The position numbers were made by a program, and so were the translations under genes. 64,000 nucleotides of DNA from Ruminococcus sp. Marseille-P6503 (lineage in GTDB: Bacteria; Bacillota; Clostridia; Oscillospirales; Ruminococcaceae), in NCBI RefSeq assembly GCF_900604945.1, contig NZ_UWPB01000002.1:310001-374000 (forward strand), in the 5' to 3' direction. Positions within the stretch are counted from its first letter, which is position 1; every line of letters begins with the position of its first letter. Shown one piece after another: positions 60,653 through 64,000 of the stretch. The notes under the pieces are model-generated. The model was given only the letters and a program-made list of their open reading frames with translations. It was not told the origin of the DNA and ran no database searches.

Positions 60653-61834
60653 TCAGCCTTTGACTACCTCGTAATCCTCTCCGCTTACCGCTCTGTTCAT
60701 CGCTTCAACAAGCTCAGGATAATTCCACTCGTATGTCTCCCTGTTGAACTGCGCTCCGTCGTCCCACATGAAAGGCGCTATGCCGTTTTCATGACAAAGC
60801 TTGGTAAACATCTCGCTGAAATATACTCCGCTTTCCTTTTCGTTCCAGACGCCCGTTCCGAATTCTCCGATAATAACCGGTATTCCCTTGCTTACATAGT
60901 TTTCCGCCATGTCGTTGACCTTGCTTTCCATTACGCTTACTTCCTGCTCGCTTCCCCATTCGTAATTGATGTTGGTAGTGCAGAATTCCCACGGCGTGTA
61001 ATAGTGAACGGAAACAATGCACCTTCCGGCAGGATCGTCCGGCATTTTATATCTTGAATCGCAGGTCATCTCAACGTCCGTCCAGTATCCCGCGATAAGC
61101 AGATGTCTTTGCGGATTGTTTCCTCCGCTTGCCCTTACCAGATCAACAAACTCCTGATTGAGATTGTTAAGCGTGGTATAAGCGTCGTCCTTACCCATAT
61201 CGTCAAAGCCGACCTCGTTCATCGACTCGAAAATAAGCCTTTCATCGTAATTCTCAAACCTCTCGCATATCTGCGTCCAGATGGTCTTATACTTGGCAAG
61301 CACGCCGTCATAGTCCGTTGACGCGTTCCTTATCCACGCTCCGAACTGGGGATCTCCGCCCCCGTCATGGTGAAGGTTGATAATAACGTACATATCCAGA
61401 TCGTAGGCGTAATCAACCACCTCCTGTACCCTGTCCATCCAGTCGGCGTCTATCGTATAATCGTCGCTGAGATGATCCCTCCAGGTCACCGGAATACGAA
61501 CCGAATTGAAGCCGTCCTCCTTAAGCGCCTCGAACATTTCCTTTGTGGTCTTAACGTTCCCCCACAGCGTTTCGTCAACTACCTCCGCGTTCTCGTCGAT
61601 CTGCCCGTCGCCGTCGCGGTCGGCGTTGCAAACGTCAAGGCTGTTTCCCAGATTCCAGCCGAGGGTCATTTCCTTAACAAGCTCCATTGAAGAAATATCT
61701 CTCATCTCTTCGGCGCCGGAGCCCTTCGCGTTCCCTCCGGACGAAGAATCCCCGTCCTTTCCGCAGCCGCTGAAGGCTGAACAGGCAACTGCGGCGCACA
61801 GAATAAAAGCCGCCAGCTTGGATTTTCTTATCAT
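60653..61834 (-). CDS. Lipoprotein GH5 endoglucanase
   Basis: This 393-residue glycoside hydrolase of family 5 likely cuts beta-1,4-glucan or related hemicellulose at the cell surface. The signal peptide ends in a lipobox (FSGC, Cys24). The barrel starts TLGWNLGNSLDV and contains FNSVRIPVTWRDH, VIINLHHDGG, the acid/base Glu in FESMNEVG and the nucleophile Glu in VIIGEFGTGVWNE. Between GWNLGNSLDV and ETLWG lies an unusual EF-hand-like loop (DRDGDGQIDENA, residues 72-83). There is no dockerin or carbohydrate-binding module. GGAAGGAG precedes the ATG. Confidence 0.92.
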   Translation of the reverse strand: MIRKSKLAAFILCAAVACSAFSGCGKDGDSSSGGNAKGSGAEEMRDISSMELVKEMTLGWNLGNSLDVCNADRDGDGQIDENAEVVDETLWGNVKTTKEMFEALKEDGFNSVRIPVTWRDHLSDDYTIDADWMDRVQEVVDYAYDLDMYVIINLHHDGGGDPQFGAWIRNASTDYDGVLAKYKTIWTQICERFENYDERLIFESMNEVGFDDMGKDDAYTTLNNLNQEFVDLVRASGGNNPQRHLLIAGYWTDVEMTCDSRYKMPDDPAGRCIVSVHYYTPWEFCTTNINYEWGSEQEVSVMESKVNDMAENYVSKGIPVIIGEFGTGVWNEKESGVYFSEMFTKLCHENGIAPFMWDDGAQFNRETYEWNYPELVEAMNRAVSGEDYEVVKG

Positions 61835-61870
61835 AATAAAATCTCCTTCCGCAAAATCCTTTACAGTTTT

Positions 61871-61899
61871 ATTATGATACTCTCCGCGCGCTATGTCAA
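61871..61899 (-). promoter_or_regulatory. Promoter of the endoglucanase gene
   Basis: On the minus strand TTGACA (61899-61894), 17 bases, CATAAT (61876-61871). Confidence 0.8.
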
Positions 61900-62290
61900 T
61901 ATAATTTTTTGATTTTGTATAATTATCTGAAACTGTCTTTCTGCTATATCGGACTAATATATTAAAATAATATATGAATATTTATAGCTATATGAAATAA
62001 AGAAAAGTTTTTATACATTTGCCGCGCCGCGGCGGCTTAAACCTGATTTGTTCTGAAAATCTGCGTTTTTTCGTATCCGAAATCCTTTTCGTAAGCCTTT
62101 TTCCGCCGAATTGAACTCATTGCTGAACAGTCTTTATCTATTAAAATATTAATATAAGAATATGAAACATTCCGTTGTTATTTCCAATCTCCCGCCCCGA
62201 TTTAACGCGGCTTAAACTTTTACCTTTTCCACAAATTATATGTGCCTGATTTGTGTATTTTAGCATATGAAAAAGTAAAAAAATACCCGC
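61900..62290. other. AT-rich gene-free spacer between the endoglucanase and noc genes
   Basis: About 390 bases, very AT-rich at 61900-62010 and 62110-62170. There is a short GC palindrome (GCCGCGCCGCGGC) near 62021 and a CACAAAT/ATTTGTG inverted repeat near 62230-62255. No gene and no convincing T-run terminator are seen. I looked for DnaA-box clusters (TTATCCACA) and found none. Confidence 0.45.
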
Positions 62291-63136
62291 TTAAACGCTT
62301 TTTCTGTTCTCACCCTCCTCCGGCACCCTGATAACGTATTCTATAAAGCCGTCTTTCTTTGTTTTCTTTACCCTGGCGTCAACGCCCGCAAGCTTTATCA
62401 CCTGAACCGCCTTGTCTACCGTGTTGAAAAACAGCCTGAGATCGCTCAGAGCCGCCGACCGCCGTCTGTAGCTTTGCCTTATACGTTCGTTTTTTTCAAG
62501 CGTCCTTATGTATTTTTCCGCGGCGTCCACCGTAAGCCTGTCCTTTACTATCTTTATAAGAACCTCCTCCCTCAGGCTTTCGTCAGCCTTGAGCAAGGCC
62601 CTTGCGTGCCGCTCGGTAAGTCCGTTTGAAACTATTACCTTTCGCAGGTCGGGAGAAAGCTTCAGTATCCTCAGCTTGTTCGCCACAGTCGACTGCGCCA
62701 TTCCCAGCCGTATAGCGCAGTCCTCCTGCGTCATTCCGTACTTTGTTATAAGCGCCGAAATAGCCTCCGCTTCCTCAAAGAAATTAAGCTCCGCCCGCTG
62801 TATGTTCTCTATAATCGCGATGACCGCCGATCTTGAGTCTGATATATCAACAACAACGCAGGGCACGCTTCTGAAGCCGGCAAGCTTAGCCGCCCTCAGT
62901 CTCCTTTCGCCGGAAACAAGCTCATACCCTCCCTCCTTACGTCTGACGGTAAGCGGCTGAACTATTCCGTCCTGGGAAATGCTTTTCGCCAGCCTGGTAA
63001 GGTCCTCGGTATTAAAGCTTTTTCTCGGCTGGTCAGGATTAGGAAATATCGCCCCGACCGGTATTTCAACTACCTTTCCCAGCTCTCTCACGTTCTGCGC
63101 CGACGTTTTCTCCCTTGTCTTTGTTATAATGCTCAT
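62291..63136 (-). CDS. noc: ParB-family nucleoid occlusion protein (Noc)
   Basis: The 281-residue protein is a CTP-dependent DNA-binding clamp of the ParB family. The N-domain has NPDQPRKSFNTEDLTRLAKS, GIVQPLTVRRKEGGYELVSG and the CTP-site motif GERRLRAAKLAG. ENIQRAELNFFEEAEAI and the helix-turn-helix GMAQSTVANKLRILKL follow; ANKLR(I/L)LKL is more typical of Noc than of Spo0J. Noc keeps division off the chromosome in Bacillus. The short amphipathic membrane helix at the Bacillus Noc N-terminus is not obvious here. GGAGGGA precedes the ATG. No parA is seen beside it. Confidence 0.85.
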   Translation of the reverse strand: MSIITKTREKTSAQNVRELGKVVEIPVGAIFPNPDQPRKSFNTEDLTRLAKSISQDGIVQPLTVRRKEGGYELVSGERRLRAAKLAGFRSVPCVVVDISDSRSAVIAIIENIQRAELNFFEEAEAISALITKYGMTQEDCAIRLGMAQSTVANKLRILKLSPDLRKVIVSNGLTERHARALLKADESLREEVLIKIVKDRLTVDAAEKYIRTLEKNERIRQSYRRRSAALSDLRLFFNTVDKAVQVIKLAGVDARVKKTKKDGFIEYVIRVPEEGENRKSV

Positions 63137-63205
63137 AACGATCCCTCCGATTTATTTTGTGTTCTTTGCAGATATTTTTTACCGCTGAAAAATATAACTT
63201 AATGC

Positions 63206-63408
63206 CAATGTCCCCGCCTTCTTTAGAAGGCGTTCGCTTCTCTAAGACTGCGATTTCAATTCAGCCTTTCAGCAGGAGAATTGATCCCATACCGAAAACC
63301 TGAGGAGCCAAAGCCCTTCGCTGTCAAAAAACAGCGTTTTACACAGTTGCTTCATCGCGGCCGATGAATAGCCACGCTCACATCGAACTTTGCTCAAAAT
63401 TAAAATAA
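63206..63408 (+). repeat. Intergenic hairpin repeat, copy B
   Basis: It begins with AATGTCCCCGCCTT and its hairpin partner AGAAGGCG, and ends with ACTTTGCTCAAAATTAAAA. The interior, about 150 bases, includes CGCTGT/ACAGCG followed by TTTT. It lies directly upstream of noc and has the same ends as copies A and C but a different interior. Confidence 0.6.
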
Positions 63409-63564
63409 CCTCTTTATCAGCATTATAACACTTCCCGCCGGCAGATTTCCATAGAATATTCAAAGAAAAAATCCAAAAATTTCAGCTTAAAATCCTATGA
63501 TTATCCCGTTTTCCTCATTTCTCCCCATAATTCTCCGCCGTCTTTGTCGATATAACCTAGCGCC

Positions 63565-63624
63565 TATGTCTCCGCCTTCTTTAGAAGGCGTTTCCATATC
63601 AGACTTTGCTCCGAATTAAAACAA
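63565..63624 (+). repeat. Intergenic hairpin repeat, copy C (short form)
   Basis: Only about 60 bases: TATGTCTCCGCCTT, TTAGAAGGCG, then ACTTTGCTCCGAATTAAAA. Both ends of the longer copies are present with the interior missing. Confidence 0.6.
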
Positions 63625-63625
63625 A

Positions 63626-63658
63626 GACAGCCCGCGCGATTGCTGTACGCGGACTGCC
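63626..63658. terminator. Terminator-like hairpin between repeat copies
   Basis: GACAGCCCGCG pairs with CGCGGACTGCC, with one mismatch, followed by TTTATTCCCCTTTTTTTT on the plus strand. On the minus strand it would end the truncated gene at the window edge. Confidence 0.55.
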
Positions 63659-63686
63659 TTTATTCCCCTTTTTTTTCATACCGTCT

Positions 63687-63820
63687 TATTTAAATCTGAG
63701 CAAAGCTCAGTGCCGCTGCGATTGCAGCACAAGCAAACGCTGTGTTTATGCAGCGATGAAGCTTTGCTTGGAAGCTTAAAACCCCGCTGAAAGACTGAAC
63801 GTAACGCGCCGCCTGAAAAA
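63687..63820 (-). repeat. Intergenic hairpin repeat, copy D
   Basis: Inverted relative to B and C. Its plus-strand text TTAAATCTGAGCAAAG and, later, CCCGCTGAAAGACTGAAC and GCGCCGCCTGA parallel copy A (TTAACTCGGAGCAAAG, CCCGCTGAACGACCGAAT, TCCGCCGCCTTA), so A and D are related along most of their length. Confidence 0.5.
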
Positions 63821-63876
63821 CCCTGTCATAAATTCCTGACGCGTATTATCAATACAGCCGAAAATTCAGCCGAGGA

Positions 63877-64000
63877 CTAACACAGCCTTTTCAGAAAGTC
63901 CTTGAACATCTCGTCATTCCCGAACTCCATCTCCATAACGATAACTCCGTTCTTAGCCCTCTTAAAATCAGGCGCTATTCCAAGCTCGCTGTATATCGCG
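63877..64000 (-). CDS. 3' end of an unidentified gene
   Basis: On the minus strand a frame runs from the window edge to TAG at 63877, giving the last 41 residues: IYSELGIAPDFKRAKNGVIV, then a helix with EMEFGNDEMFKDFLKRLC. The codon use is like that of neighbouring genes. The fragment is too short to name; parA, a natural neighbour of noc, would be one guess but nothing in this tail shows it. Confidence 0.45.
   Translation of the reverse strand, partial: AIYSELGIAPDFKRAKNGVIVMEMEFGNDEMFKDFLKRLC

Noticed and set aside
61900-62290. Replication origin beside noc
   Set aside because: AT-rich, but no DnaA boxes, no dnaA or dnaN, and no clear unwinding element.
63269-63463. A 64-codon minus-strand frame upstream of noc
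   Set aside because: It lies mostly inside repeat copy B and has no ribosome site.

Overview
The window is about 64 kb of bacterial chromosome of intermediate GC (roughly half by eye), densely coded on both strands, with AGGAGG-type ribosome sites, TTGACA/TATAAT promoters with 17-base spacers and frequent TTG starts. The gene set points to an anaerobic Gram-positive Firmicute of the Clostridia: a SpoVAC homologue, YdbS/YdbT, ZapA, a 2-hydroxyacyl-CoA dehydratase activator, the rimP-nusA-ylxR-ylxQ-infB-rbfA operon, and a ParB/Noc gene with mnmE, mnmG and rsmG. The lipoprotein GH5 endoglucanase and Ser/Asp-rich surface proteins fit a gut or rumen Oscillospiraceae such as Ruminococcus. That genus-level placement is inference. 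No rRNA, tRNA, CRISPR array, transposase or prophage was seen.

Layout. 0-3 kb: the end of a teichoic-acid-type polymerase, an Rpe-like epimerase, an orphan SpoVAC with a structured leader, and a cysteine-cluster protein. 3-7.3 kb (minus): a two-gene activator/dehydratase-like system. 7.5-10.4 kb (plus): serC and serA with a broken small membrane ORF between them. 10.5-17.6 kb (minus): ydbS-ydbT followed by cheA-cheW-cheR-cheB-cheW. 17.6-31 kb: a mixed block with an AGCS transporter, a lone fumarase alpha subunit, a MazG-like enzyme, an amidohydrolase, an AT-rich PD-(D/E)XK-like gene, a serine hydrolase, dut, a U32 protein, zapA, a VanY-type peptidase, an orphan amino-acid binding lipoprotein, and cbiB plus cobO. 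31-36.3 kb (minus): an ABC exporter of the GldA/GldF/GldG type with a DUF4340 protein. 36.4-47.2 kb (minus): the nusA-infB region extended through nrnA, truB, nudC, ribF and gltX. 47.2-49.4 kb: a PII-like protein, a degenerate LCP protein and a YpsA/SLOG protein. 49.5-53.3 kb (plus): alr, mnmG and rsmG. 53.5-55.7 kb (plus): two zinc-ribbon membrane proteins and a lipoprotein in one unit. 55.8-64 kb: mnmE, serS, a wall-anchored GLUG-repeat surface protein, the endoglucanase, noc, and a repeat-rich tail ending in a truncated gene.

How it fits together. Most of the window is housekeeping: translation initiation and ribosome maturation, tRNA modification, tRNA charging, serine synthesis and chromosome segregation. 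The gene neighbourhood around mnmE, mnmG, rsmG and noc is normally found beside the replication origin, but here it is split by insertions and inversions. The accessory parts most worth attention are the zinc-ribbon/lipoprotein unit at 53.5-55.7 kb, a family of hairpin-ended intergenic repeats (one copy at 17.6 kb, three at 63.2-63.8 kb next to noc), the spoVAC leader in which two mutually exclusive hairpins hide or free the ribosome site, and a chemotaxis core with no receptor or CheY nearby.
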